Shown here: positions 22,903-31,658 of the stretch, piece by piece | How positions within the stretch are numbered: the stretch's first letter is position 1 | Layout of the letters: each line of letters opens with the position of its first letter | NCBI GenBank assembly: GCA_900547445.1 | Contig: URGJ01000018.1 | Location: 1-33,759 of the forward strand | Source of the DNA: an uncultured Oscillospiraceae bacterium | GTDB lineage: Bacteria; Bacillota; Clostridia; Oscillospirales; Acutalibacteraceae | DNA: 33,759 bases | Reading direction: 5' to 3' | Notes under the pieces: generated by a model | The model's database searches: none | What the model was told of the DNA's origin: nothing | Seen by the model: only the letters and a program-made list of their open reading frames with translations | Translations under genes and position numbers: made by a program

Positions 22903-23972
22903 GAAAAAAATTAGTGCTGGAGGACGGCGCGGAGTATTACGGCTACGGCTTCGGCTGTGACTGCGAAAGGGTGTGCGAGATAGTCTTTAACACCTCGGTT
23001 GTAGGGTATCAGGAGATAATCTCCGACCCGTCATACACCTATCAGGCGGTGGTTATGTCCTATCCGCTTATAGGCAACTACGGCATTGCGGACGAGGATT
23101 ACGAAACAAAGGTCCCCACAATCGGCGGACTTATTGTTCGTGAGTACAATGACCTGCCCTCTAACTTCCGCTATACAAAGACCCTTTCGGAGGTTATGGA
23201 GGAGTACAAAATCCCCGGTATTTCGGGGCTTGATACAAGAAAGCTTGCAAGGAGCATAAGGGATTTAGGCTCCCGCCGCGGAATTATAACCTCTGCGGAA
23301 ACATCGGTGGAGGAGGCACTCGAAAAGATTAAAAACACCCCCATACCCCATGACGCGGTAAGCAAAGTAAGCTGTAAGAAACGCTGGTATTCGAGAACGG
23401 CGAACGCGAAATACAATGTTGTAGCTATCGACTGCGGAATAAAGCTTAATATTATAAGAAGCCTTAACGCGCGGGGCTGTAATGTTACGGTTATGCCCTA
23501 TAACACAACCGCCGAAGAGGTTATCAAGTGCAGACCCGACGGTATTTTCCTTTCAAACGGCCCGGGCGACCCCGAGGACGTAACCCCTGTAATCGAGCTT
23601 GTAAGAAGTCTTCGCGGCAAGTACCCGATTTTCGGTATTTGTCTCGGTCATCAGATAATATCTCTTGCGGCGGGCGCTAAGACCTATAAGCTTAAATTCG
23701 GTCACCGCGGCGGCAACCACCCGGTAAAGAACCTTGAAACGGGCAAGATTGAGATAACCTCACAGAACCACAGCTACGCGGTAAAGGAAGATAGCCTTGC
23801 GGGAACGGGGCTTACGGTTACACACCTTAATATACTTGATAAAACCGTTGAGGGCGTAAGGGACGAAAAAAATAAGATTTTCAGCGTGCAGTACCACCCC
23901 GAAAGCGCGCCGGGCCCCCAGGACAGCGCCTATCTTTTCGACCGGTTTATTGCCTTAATGGAGGAAAACTAA
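22887..23972 (+). CDS. carA: Carbamoyl-phosphate synthase small subunit (glutamine amidotransferase)
   Basis: Hydrolyses glutamine and passes ammonia to CarB. The 361 residues comprise the N-terminal CarA domain (VCEIVFNTSVVGYQEIISDPSYTYQ, GLDTRKLARSIR) and the class I amidotransferase domain with nucleophile Cys252 in GICLGHQI, the earlier LSNGPGDPEDV loop and the YHPESAPGPQDS His/Glu pair. The ATG at 22887 sits nine bases after GGAGG inside pyrC; an in-frame ATG at 22869 lies before that site and is less likely. The stop abuts the carB start, so the two subunits are translated in step. The only CPS copy seen here; it may also supply arginine synthesis. Confidence 0.96.
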   Translation: MADKIRKKLVLEDGAEYYGYGFGCDCERVCEIVFNTSVVGYQEIISDPSYTYQAVVMSYPLIGNYGIADEDYETKVPTIGGLIVREYNDLPSNFRYTKTLSEVMEEYKIPGISGLDTRKLARSIRDLGSRRGIITSAETSVEEALEKIKNTPIPHDAVSKVSCKKRWYSRTANAKYNVVAIDCGIKLNIIRSLNARGCNVTVMPYNTTAEEVIKCRPDGIFLSNGPGDPEDVTPVIELVRSLRGKYPIFGICLGHQIISLAAGAKTYKLKFGHRGGNHPVKNLETGKIEITSQNHSYAVKEDSLAGTGLTVTHLNILDKTVEGVRDEKNKIFSVQYHPESAPGPQDSAYLFDRFIALMEEN

Positions 23973-26900
23973 ATGCCTAAAAGAAACGATTTAAAGAAGA
24001 TACTTGTAATAGGCTCGGGCCCTATCGTAATAGGTCAGGCGGCAGAGTTTGACTATGCGGGAACTCAGGCGTGTTTGGCCCTTAAGGAGGAGGGGTACGA
24101 GGTAGTACTCTGCAACTCCAACCCCGCTACCATTATGACCGACACCACCATTGCCGACAAGGTTTATATGGAGCCCTTAACCCTTGAATATTTAGCAAAG
24201 GTTATCCGATATGAGCGTCCCGACGCGATTGTGCCGGGCATAGGCGGTCAGACGGGTCTTAACCTTGCGATGCAGTTAGAGAAAAAGGGCGTTTTGCGCG
24301 AGTGCAACGCCGAGCTTTTGGGAACAAGCAGCGAAAGCATTGAAAGAGCCGAGGACAGGGAGCTGTTTAAGGAGCTTTGCGAGGAAATAGGCGAGCCTGT
24401 TTTAAGCTCGGTTATAGCCGAAAATATGGAGGACGGCTTAAGGGCGGCAGAGAAAATCGGCTACCCTGTAGTACTGCGCCCCGCCTTCACCTTAGGCGGT
24501 ACGGGCGGCGGCTTTGCGGACAACCCGCAGGAATGCGCCGAGATACTGCGCGGAGCCCTCGAATTATCCCCTGTTCATCAGGTTTTGGTGGAAAAAAGCA
24601 TTAAGGGCTATAAGGAAATTGAGTACGAGGTAATAAGGGACGCTAACGACACCGCAATTACCGTTTGTAATATGGAAAATATCGACCCTGTGGGTATTCA
24701 TACGGGCGACTCTATAGTTGTCTGCCCCTCCCAGACCCTTACAAACAAGGAATACCATATGCTCCGTGACAGCGCCCTTAAAATAATCCGCGCACTTAAG
24801 ATAGAGGGCGGCTGTAATGTGCAGTTTGCCCTTGACCCCCTTTCCTTTAACTATTATGTTATAGAGGTTAACCCCCGTGTTTCCCGTTCGTCTGCCCTTG
24901 CCTCTAAGGCGAGCGGTTACCCGATTGCGAGAGTTTCGGCTAAGATTGCCGTAGGTATGCACCTTGACGAAATTCAGCTTGCAAATACTCCCGCATCTTT
25001 CGAGCCTGCCCTCGACTATGTGGTAACCAAAATGCCCCGCTTCCCCTTTGATAAATTTTCCTCGGCTAATAACAAGCTTTCCACCCAAATGAAAGCGACA
25101 GGCGAGGTAATGAGCATAGGCAGAACGATTGAGGAAAGCCTGTTAAAGGCGGCGCGTTCCCTTGAAATCGGGGTCAACCACCTTTATATGAAAAAGTTTG
25201 ACGGGTATTCCGAGGAAGAAATGCTTTCTTACATCGCCGACGGCACAGACGACCGAATTTACGCTATTGCCGAGCTTTTGCGCAGGGCCACCGATTTGGG
25301 GCTTATTTATGACGCTACCAAAATCGATATGCTTTTCCTTGAAAAGGTTAAAAATATTGTGGCTATGGAGCGTAAGGTAAAGGAAAACAAGGGCGATACC
25401 GATACCCTTTATGCGGCTAAAAAAATGGGCTTTTCGGACGAGTTTATCGGCAAGCTTTGGGATATGAACGGCGAGGAAATTTATAAAATCCGCTCTCTGC
25501 AAAACATTTTCCCCGTTTACAAGATGATTGATACCTGCGCTTCGGAATTTGAAAGCTATATCCCCTATTTCTACTCGACCTATGAGGAGGAAAATGAGTC
25601 GGTAGTCTCGGACAAAAAGAAGATTATCGTTTTAGGGTCGGGACCTATCAGAATAGGTCAGGGCGTGGAGTTCGACTATTCCACCGTTCACGCGGTTACT
25701 ACAATTAAGAATTCGGGCTTTGAGGCGATTATAATTAACAACAACCCCGAAACCGTCTCGACCGATTACACCTGCTCGGACAAGCTGTATTTTGAACCCC
25801 TTTGCACCGAGGATGTTATGAACATTATCCACCTTGAAAATCCTGTGGGGGTAATAGCTTCGTTGGGCGGGCAGACCGCTATAAACTTATCGGACAGCCT
25901 TAACCGCCGCGGGGTTAAGATAATAGGTACCGATTGTGACGCAATCGACCGCGCCGAAAACCGCGATTTGTTTGAAAAGGTATTAAAAGAGCTTAATATT
26001 CCCCAGCCAAAGGGTCAGGCGGTCACCAAAATTGAGGACGGAGTTCGGGCGGCAAAGGAGATAGGCTACCCCGTGCTTGTCCGCCCCTCCTTCGTGTTGG
26101 GCGGCAGGGCAATGCAGATTGTAGCCGACGAGGAGCAGCTTCGCCGCTATCTTCGCACCGCCGTTGAAATCGACGAGGATAAGCCCGTGCTTGTTGACAA
26201 GTACATTTCGGGCAAGGAGTTAGAGGTTGACGCCATCTGCGACGGAACAGACGTGTTTGTCCCCGGTATTATGGAGCTTGTGGAGCGCACGGGTATTCAC
26301 AGCGGCGACTCAATAAGCGTTTACCCGACATTTAGTATTAGCGAAAAGACCAAGCAAACCATACTTGACTACACAAAGAGACTGGGACTCGGTATCGGCA
26401 TAGTCGGGCTTTACAATATCCAGTTTATCGTGGATAAGGATGAAAATGTATTTATAATTGAGGTAAACCCCCGCTCCTCCCGTACCGTGCCCTTCCTTTC
26501 AAAGGCGACAGGCTACAGCCTTGCAGACATTGCTACTCTTGTGATTTTAGGAAAATCCCTTAAGGAACAGGGCTTTGATAAGATTTATCCCGAGGAGAAA
26601 AAGCGCTGGTATGTTAAGGTTCCCGCCTTCTCGTTCTCAAAGCTCAGAGGACTTGACGCGTATCTATCCCCCGAAATGAAATCGACAGGCGAGGCGATAG
26701 GCTATGACGATAAGCTGACAAGGGCGCTTTACAAGGCGCTAAAGGCGAGCGGAATGAGCGTTATGAACTACGGTACGGTATTAGTAACGGTTGCCGATAA
26801 GGACAAGGAGGAGGCGCTCCCCCTAATACGCCGTTTCTATAATATGGGCTTTAACATTCAGGCTACCGAGGGCACGGCGAAATTCTTAAAGGCAAACGGT

Positions 26901-27152
26901 ATACGCACCCACGCCCTTAAGAAGATAAGCGACGGCAGTAAGGAAATTCCCGAGGCTATAAGACAGGGGTATGTAACCTACGTTATCAACACAAGGGATA
27001 TGAATTCCTCGGGCGTGCTGTCCGACGGTCACGAAATTCGCCGCTGTGCGGTTGAGAACAATGTGACAATGTTCACCTCGCTTGATACGGTTAAGGTACT
27101 GCTTGACGTGTTAGAGGAAACCACACTCGGAATTTCTACCATTGACGCGTAA
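23973..27152 (+). CDS. carB: Carbamoyl-phosphate synthase large subunit
   Basis: Makes carbamoyl phosphate from bicarbonate, ammonia and two ATP. The 1059 residues show the internal duplication of two ATP-grasp halves: KKILVIGSGPIVIGQAAEFDYAG near residue 8 is repeated as KKIIVLGSGPIRIGQGVEFDYS near 550, and RPAFTLGGTGGG is mirrored by RPSFVLGGRAMQ. An oligomerisation region separates the halves, and the C-terminal MGS-like allosteric domain (about 930-1059) binds UMP or other effectors in relatives. The start follows GGAGG located within the carA end, with no intergenic base. Full length with no frameshift. Confidence 0.97.
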   Translation: MPKRNDLKKILVIGSGPIVIGQAAEFDYAGTQACLALKEEGYEVVLCNSNPATIMTDTTIADKVYMEPLTLEYLAKVIRYERPDAIVPGIGGQTGLNLAMQLEKKGVLRECNAELLGTSSESIERAEDRELFKELCEEIGEPVLSSVIAENMEDGLRAAEKIGYPVVLRPAFTLGGTGGGFADNPQECAEILRGALELSPVHQVLVEKSIKGYKEIEYEVIRDANDTAITVCNMENIDPVGIHTGDSIVVCPSQTLTNKEYHMLRDSALKIIRALKIEGGCNVQFALDPLSFNYYVIEVNPRVSRSSALASKASGYPIARVSAKIAVGMHLDEIQLANTPASFEPALDYVVTKMPRFPFDKFSSANNKLSTQMKATGEVMSIGRTIEESLLKAARSLEIGVNHLYMKKFDGYSEEEMLSYIADGTDDRIYAIAELLRRATDLGLIYDATKIDMLFLEKVKNIVAMERKVKENKGDTDTLYAAKKMGFSDEFIGKLWDMNGEEIYKIRSLQNIFPVYKMIDTCASEFESYIPYFYSTYEEENESVVSDKKKIIVLGSGPIRIGQGVEFDYSTVHAVTTIKNSGFEAIIINNNPETVSTDYTCSDKLYFEPLCTEDVMNIIHLENPVGVIASLGGQTAINLSDSLNRRGVKIIGTDCDAIDRAENRDLFEKVLKELNIPQPKGQAVTKIEDGVRAAKEIGYPVLVRPSFVLGGRAMQIVADEEQLRRYLRTAVEIDEDKPVLVDKYISGKELEVDAICDGTDVFVPGIMELVERTGIHSGDSISVYPTFSISEKTKQTILDYTKRLGLGIGIVGLYNIQFIVDKDENVFIIEVNPRSSRTVPFLSKATGYSLADIATLVILGKSLKEQGFDKIYPEEKKRWYVKVPAFSFSKLRGLDAYLSPEMKSTGEAIGYDDKLTRALYKALKASGMSVMNYGTVLVTVADKDKEEALPLIRRFYNMGFNIQATEGTAKFLKANGIRTHALKKISDGSKEIPEAIRQGYVTYVINTRDMNSSGVLSDGHEIRRCAVENNVTMFTSLDTVKVLLDVLEETTLGISTIDA

Positions 27153-27161
27153 GGTGAATAT

Positions 27162-27893
27162 ATGAAACAGGGAATTTATGAAATTCTTTTCAATTTTGAG
27201 CTTGCCCCAAATGTTTTCAGAATGGTGCTAAAGGGGGACACCTCAGCCCTTTTGTCGCCGGGTCAGTTTGTTAATATTAAGCTTGACGGACTGTATCTTC
27301 GCCGCCCTATTTCGGTTTGCGACTATGATAAGGAAACCATAACCTTGATTTATAAGGTTGTGGGTGCCGGTACCGAAAAAATGGCTAAAATGGTTGCGGG
27401 AGACAAGCTTGACCTTTTGGTCGGTCTCGGCAACGGCTTTAATGCCGAAAAGAAATGCCAAAAGCCTTTGGTAATAGGCGGGGGCGTGGGTATTCCGCCC
27501 CTTTACGGCTTGTGCAAGGAGCTTATTAAATTCGGCAAAAAACCTACTGTCATTTTGGGCTTCAATACTGCTTCCGAAATGTTTTACGAAGAGGTTTTTA
27601 AGCTTTTAGGGGTAGATGTTTATGTCACAACGGTTGACGGCTCTTACGGTGTAAAGGGCTTTGTCACCGATGCTATGAAGGATTTGGATTATGATTATTT
27701 TTACACCTGCGGGCCAAGCCCCATGTTTAGGGCGATTGAAGGTGTTGCTAAAACCTCGGGTCAGTATAGCTTTGAGGAGCGTATGGGCTGCGGCTTCGGT
27801 GCCTGTATGGGCTGCAGCTGCAAAACCAAATACGGCAACAAGCGCATCTGCAAGGACGGCCCCGTGCTTGAAAGGGAGGAAATCGTATGGTAA
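27162..27893 (+). CDS. pyrK: Dihydroorotate dehydrogenase B, electron-transfer subunit
   Basis: Carries electrons from PyrD to NAD through FAD and a [2Fe-2S] cluster; forms a PyrD2-PyrK2 complex in the cytosol. The 243 residues show the FAD-binding barrel (LRRPISVCDYD, RxxS-type at about 47-57), the NAD-binding segment VIGGGVGIPPLYGL, and the C-terminal cluster ligands Cys210, Cys215, Cys218 and Cys230 (C-x4-C-x2-C-x11-C). An extra Cys220 lies between them. It begins 9 bases after carB and overlaps pyrD by 7 bases. Its presence shows that PyrD is the NAD-linked class 1B enzyme. Confidence 0.96.
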   Translation: MKQGIYEILFNFELAPNVFRMVLKGDTSALLSPGQFVNIKLDGLYLRRPISVCDYDKETITLIYKVVGAGTEKMAKMVAGDKLDLLVGLGNGFNAEKKCQKPLVIGGGVGIPPLYGLCKELIKFGKKPTVILGFNTASEMFYEEVFKLLGVDVYVTTVDGSYGVKGFVTDAMKDLDYDYFYTCGPSPMFRAIEGVAKTSGQYSFEERMGCGFGACMGCSCKTKYGNKRICKDGPVLEREEIVW

Positions 27894-28798
27894 ATACTAA
27901 AGTAAACCTTTGCGGTATAGAGCTTGATAATCCTGTTATCCCCGCAAGCGGAACCTTCGGTTTCGGCTATGAATTTGCTTTAATCTACGATATTAATATT
28001 TTAGGCTCGATTTCCTTTAAGGGGACGACCAAAGACCCCCGCTTCGGCAACCCCACACCCCGTATCGCCGAGTGCGAAAAAGGTATGTTAAATTCGGTCG
28101 GTCTTCAAAACCCCGGTGTCAAAAAGGTTTTAAGCCACGAACTGCCAAAGCTTAAAAAATGCTTTAACAAGCCTGTTATGGCGAATGTAAGCGGCTTTTC
28201 GGTTGACGATTATGTTTACACCGTCGAAAAGCTTGATGCCGACAGTCAGATAGGCTGGTTTGAAATTAATATTTCCTGCCCGAATGTTCACGGCGGGGGG
28301 CTTGCCTTCGGCACAAGTGCAGAAAATGCCGCGGCGGTGACTAAAGCGGTAAAAAGAGTGACAAAAAAGCCCGTTATTATTAAGCTTTCGCCCAATGTGA
28401 CCGATATTACCGAGATTGCAAGGGCGTGCGAAGCAGAGGGGGCGGACGGAATTTCCCTTATAAACACCCTCTTAGGTATGAAAATCGACCTTAAAACAAA
28501 AAAGCCGGTGCTTGCCAACAAGGCGGGCGGCTTTTCGGGTCCCGCTATTAAGCCCGTGGCGGTAAGAATGGTCTATCAGGTTTATGACGCGGTGAAAATC
28601 CCGTTAGTCGGAATGGGCGGTATTTCGACCGCCGAGGACGTTATCGAAATAATGCTTGCGGGGGCGACCGCCGTAGAGGTGGGAGCGGCTAACCTTGTTG
28701 AGCCTTTTGCCTGCAAAAATATAATCGAGGACCTGCCGCGAGTTATGGAAAAATATAAAATTAAAAGCTTAAATGAAATTATAGGAGGAGCACACTGA
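27887..28798 (+). CDS. pyrD: Dihydroorotate dehydrogenase B, catalytic subunit
   Basis: Oxidises dihydroorotate to orotate with FMN, electrons leaving through PyrK to NAD. The 303 residues are typical of class 1B. PVIPASGTFGFGYEF lies at the N-terminus, SFKGTT is an FMN-contact loop, and the catalytic base is Cys131 in NISCPNVHGGG, as opposed to Ser in class 2. The C-terminal PLVGMGGISTAEDVIEIMLAGATAVEVG binds the FMN phosphate. It overlaps pyrK upstream, and its TGA shares a base with the pyrF ATG. Use of NAD fits an anaerobe. Confidence 0.96.
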   Translation: MVNTKVNLCGIELDNPVIPASGTFGFGYEFALIYDINILGSISFKGTTKDPRFGNPTPRIAECEKGMLNSVGLQNPGVKKVLSHELPKLKKCFNKPVMANVSGFSVDDYVYTVEKLDADSQIGWFEINISCPNVHGGGLAFGTSAENAAAVTKAVKRVTKKPVIIKLSPNVTDITEIARACEAEGADGISLINTLLGMKIDLKTKKPVLANKAGGFSGPAIKPVAVRMVYQVYDAVKIPLVGMGGISTAEDVIEIMLAGATAVEVGAANLVEPFACKNIIEDLPRVMEKYKIKSLNEIIGGAH

Positions 28799-29499
28799 TG
28801 GGAAAGGACGTTATTATCGCCTGCGATTTTGCTTCAAAGGAGGAATGTTTCAGCTTTCTTGATAAATTCACGGGCAGGAAACCCTTTGTGAAGATTGGAA
28901 TGGAGCTTTTTTACGCCGAGGGACCGCAGATTGTCCGCGAAATTAAGGCGAGGGGACATAAAATCTTCCTCGATTTAAAGCTGCACGATATTCCGAATAC
29001 GGTTAAAAAGTCGATGGCGGTGCTTTCCCGCCTTGATGTTGATATGACAAATTTACACGCCGCAGGCACAATTACTATGATGGAGGCGGCGTTAGAGGGC
29101 TTAACCCGTCCCGACGGCACAAGACCCTTACTTATAGCAGTGACACAGCTAACCTCCACCGATCAGGAAAGAATGGAAAACGACCTGCTAATACGGGAGC
29201 CTATTGACAAGGTTGTTATGCACTATGCTTATAACGCCGCTAAGGCAGGTTTAGACGGTGTTGTTTGCTCTCCTCTTGAAGCCGAAAAGGTGCATAATAC
29301 CTGCGGAAAGAACTTTTTGACGGTTACCCCGGGTGTTCGATTTGCGGACGGGGAAAAGGGCGACCAAAAAAGAGTTATGACCCCTGCCGAGGCTAAAAAA
29401 ATCGGAAGCGATTATATAGTTGTGGGCAGACCGATAACTGCGGCGGCAGACCCTGTGGCGGCTTATGAGCGGTGCGTTAAAGAATTTGTAGGGGAGTAA
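28798..29499 (+). CDS. pyrF: Orotidine-5'-phosphate decarboxylase
   Basis: Decarboxylates OMP to UMP, the last step. The 233 residues belong to the short bacterial group I type. The catalytic Asp-Lys-Asp array is in FLDLKLHDIPNTV (Asp59, Lys61, Asp64); VIIACDF (Asp10) and FVKIGMELF hold the ribose, and TPGVRFADGEKGDQKRVMTP and DYIVVGRPIT bind the phosphate. GGAGGAG lies 9 bases before the ATG inside pyrD. The start overlaps the pyrD stop by one base and pyrE follows 5 bases later, so expression is coupled. Confidence 0.96.
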   Translation: MGKDVIIACDFASKEECFSFLDKFTGRKPFVKIGMELFYAEGPQIVREIKARGHKIFLDLKLHDIPNTVKKSMAVLSRLDVDMTNLHAAGTITMMEAALEGLTRPDGTRPLLIAVTQLTSTDQERMENDLLIREPIDKVVMHYAYNAAKAGLDGVVCSPLEAEKVHNTCGKNFLTVTPGVRFADGEKGDQKRVMTPAEAKKIGSDYIVVGRPITAAADPVAAYERCVKEFVGE

Positions 29500-29504
29500 T
29501 AAAG

Positions 29505-30161
29505 ATGGAAAGTTATAAAAGAGAATTTATAAAGTTTTTAGAGTCGGCGGGGGTTTTGAAGTTCGGCGATTTCACCGCTAAATCGGGAAGAAAAATCCCC
29601 TATTTCATAAACGCGGGGGACATTAAAACAGGCGAGCAGATTAGAAAATTAGGCGAGTTTTACGCCAAGGCTTATTTTGAAAAAATCGGCAACAAAAAAA
29701 CCGTGCTCTACGGCCCTGCCTATAAGGGTATTCCGATTGCGGTATCTGTGGCGGTAGCCCTTTCGGAAAACGGGCTTGACGTGCCGTTTTTCTTCAACCG
29801 CAAGGAGGAAAAGGACCACGGCGAGGGCGGCGTTTTCGTAGGCTATAAGCCGACCGAGGGTGAAGAAATCGTAATTGTCGAGGACGTTATCACGGCGGGT
29901 ACGGCGATAAGAGAAAGTATGTCAATTCTCTCCTCCCTTAAAAACACAAAGGTTGCCGCGACCTTCGTTATGGTTGACCGCAAGGAAAAGGGTCAGACCG
30001 AAAAGAGCGCTATGGCGGAGGTCGGCGAGGAATTCGGCTTCCCCGTGTATTCGGTGGTGGACGTTTACGACATTATCGAGTATTTAGAGGAAGACGAGAA
30101 AAACCGCGAGAATGTTGACCGTATTAAAAAATATTTAGAAATAAACGGAGCAAAAGCATAA
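29505..30161 (+). CDS. pyrE: Orotate phosphoribosyltransferase
   Basis: Joins orotate to PRPP to form OMP. The 218 residues are standard. The PRPP-binding motif is VIVEDVITAGTAIRES (123-138), the flexible catalytic loop is RKEEKDHGEGG (99-109), and FGDFTAKSGRKIPYFINAG (20-38) begins the hood. It sits between pyrF, the next enzyme of the pathway, and pyrB; its TAA shares a base with the pyrB ATG. Confidence 0.96.
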   Translation: MESYKREFIKFLESAGVLKFGDFTAKSGRKIPYFINAGDIKTGEQIRKLGEFYAKAYFEKIGNKKTVLYGPAYKGIPIAVSVAVALSENGLDVPFFFNRKEEKDHGEGGVFVGYKPTEGEEIVIVEDVITAGTAIRESMSILSSLKNTKVAATFVMVDRKEKGQTEKSAMAEVGEEFGFPVYSVVDVYDIIEYLEEDEKNRENVDRIKKYLEINGAKA

Positions 30162-31072
30162 TGAGAAGCTTAATCGATATATCCGAGCTTACTGTAGAAG
30201 AGCTTGACCGCCTTATTAATACGGCTAACGATATTATAGAAAATCCAAAAAAATACAGCGAAAAATGTCATGGCAAAAAGCTCGCGACCCTCTTTTTTGA
30301 GCCCTCCACCAGAACCCGCTTAAGCTTTGAGGCGGCGATGTATGAGCTTGGCGGAAATGTTTTGGGCTTCAGCGAATCCCAAAGCTCCTCTGCCGCAAAG
30401 GGAGAAAGCGTTGCCGATACCGCAAAAACCGTAAGCTGTTATGCCGATATAATCGCTATGCGCCACCCCAAAGAGGGGGCGCCCCTTGTGGCGGCGATGA
30501 ACGCCGATGTCCCGGTAATAAACGCAGGTGACGGGGGACACAACCACCCCACCCAGACCCTTGCGGATTTGCTTACAATCTATCGCGAAAAGGGCGGTTT
30601 TGAAAATTTAACCGTCGGTCTTTGCGGCGACCTTAAATTCGGCAGAACGGTTCACTCCCTTATTGCGGCGCTTTCCCGCTACGCGGGGGTAAAATTCGTG
30701 CTTATCTCTCCTAACGAGCTTAAATTGCCGGGATATGTAAAGGACGGTCTTGACGATAAGGGTATACCCTATACCGAGACCGACAGCCTTGATAACTCTC
30801 TCGCTGACCTCGACATTCTTTATATGACCCGTGTTCAAAGGGAGCGCTTTTTCAACGAGGAGGATTATTTAAGGCTAAAGGACACCTACATTTTAACGCC
30901 TGAAAAGCTGAAAAACGCGAACGGGGATATGAAGATACTCCACCCGCTCCCCAGGGTAAACGAGATAAGCGTTGCGGTGGACAGCGACCCCCGCGCCTGC
31001 TACTTTAAGCAGGTGCTGTACGGAAAATATATGCGAATGGCGCTTATTTTAATGCTTTTGGAGATAGAATAA
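30161..31072 (+). CDS. pyrB: Aspartate carbamoyltransferase, catalytic subunit
   Basis: Joins carbamoyl phosphate and aspartate, the committed step. The 303 residues match the catalytic chain. The carbamoyl phosphate motif is FEPSTRTRLSFE (46-57), followed by the SSAAKGES loop (80s loop with Lys), GDGGHNHPTQTLADLLT, and HPLPRVNEI near the C-terminus. With pyrI directly after it, sharing one base of stop and start, the enzyme is probably an E. coli-like allosteric holoenzyme instead of the unregulated trimer of Bacillus. Confidence 0.97.
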   Translation: MRSLIDISELTVEELDRLINTANDIIENPKKYSEKCHGKKLATLFFEPSTRTRLSFEAAMYELGGNVLGFSESQSSSAAKGESVADTAKTVSCYADIIAMRHPKEGAPLVAAMNADVPVINAGDGGHNHPTQTLADLLTIYREKGGFENLTVGLCGDLKFGRTVHSLIAALSRYAGVKFVLISPNELKLPGYVKDGLDDKGIPYTETDSLDNSLADLDILYMTRVQRERFFNEEDYLRLKDTYILTPEKLKNANGDMKILHPLPRVNEISVAVDSDPRACYFKQVLYGKYMRMALILMLLEIE

Positions 31073-31488
31073 TGAATATTGATTCAATTAAAAACGGAAT
31101 TGTTATAGACCACATAACCGCGGGCAAGGGAATGGAGATATACAAGCTTTTGGGGCTTGACAGCCTTGACTGCTCGGTTGCGCTTATTAAAAATGTCGCA
31201 AGCCGCAAGATGGGCAAAAAGGATATTATTAAAATCGACTCCGACTTTGATGTTGATACCGATATTTTAGGCTTTGTAGACCCTGATGTCACGGTTAATA
31301 TAATTAAGGACGGCAAGACTGCCGAGAAAAAGACCATCGGACTGCCCGAAAGGCTTACAAATGTGCTCACCTGCAAAAACCCGCGCTGTATCTCGGCAAC
31401 CGAGCAGGAGCTGCCCCAAATTTTTAAACTGACCGACAGGGACCGCCGTGTTTACCGCTGTTTATACTGCGAAACAAAGGCGAAATAA
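31072..31488 (+). CDS. pyrI: Aspartate carbamoyltransferase, regulatory subunit
   Basis: Binds nucleotides (CTP/UTP inhibiting, ATP activating in E. coli) and links catalytic trimers. The 138 residues are slightly shorter than E. coli PyrI (153). The N-terminal allosteric domain begins IKNGIVIDHITAGKG (6-20) with conserved Lys and His-type nucleotide contacts, and the C-terminal zinc domain holds Cys101, Cys106, Cys130 and Cys133 (C-x4-C, C-x2-C). As the last gene of the operon it is followed by a strong terminator. Operon control by PyrR and enzyme control by PyrI would thus coexist. Confidence 0.95.
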   Translation: MNIDSIKNGIVIDHITAGKGMEIYKLLGLDSLDCSVALIKNVASRKMGKKDIIKIDSDFDVDTDILGFVDPDVTVNIIKDGKTAEKKTIGLPERLTNVLTCKNPRCISATEQELPQIFKLTDRDRRVYRCLYCETKAK

Positions 31489-31508
31489 ATCGTAATTTGT
31501 CAAAAAAG

Positions 31509-31541
31509 TAAGGCGGATAAAAAAACGTCTTATTTTTTTTT
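31509..31541 (+). terminator. Intrinsic terminator of the pyr operon
   Basis: TAAGGCG (31509-31515) pairs with CGTCTTA (31526-31532, one G-U), followed by nine T. It lies 20 bases after the pyrI stop. Confidence 0.85.
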
Positions 31542-31582
31542 ATATCGGACATAATTCTCTCATTTTTGCGCCTTTAGGGACA

Positions 31583-31588
31583 TATAAT
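31583..31588 (+). promoter_or_regulatory. Possible -10 box upstream of the S1-domain gene
   Basis: TATAAT without a convincing -35 at the right distance. The leader that follows contains an 8-bp hairpin (31616-31623 with 31628-31635, loop TTTT) just before the AAAGGTGA ribosome site. Confidence 0.35.
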
Positions 31589-31658
31589 TTTGTATAGCGG
31601 CAATGCCCAATGTAGAGGCTGGCTTTTGTCAGCCTAAAAAAGAAAGGTGACAAAAATA

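Noticed and set aside
24564..25088. Minus-strand frame of 174 codons within carB
   Set aside because: It overlaps an intact ATP-grasp half and has no start signal.
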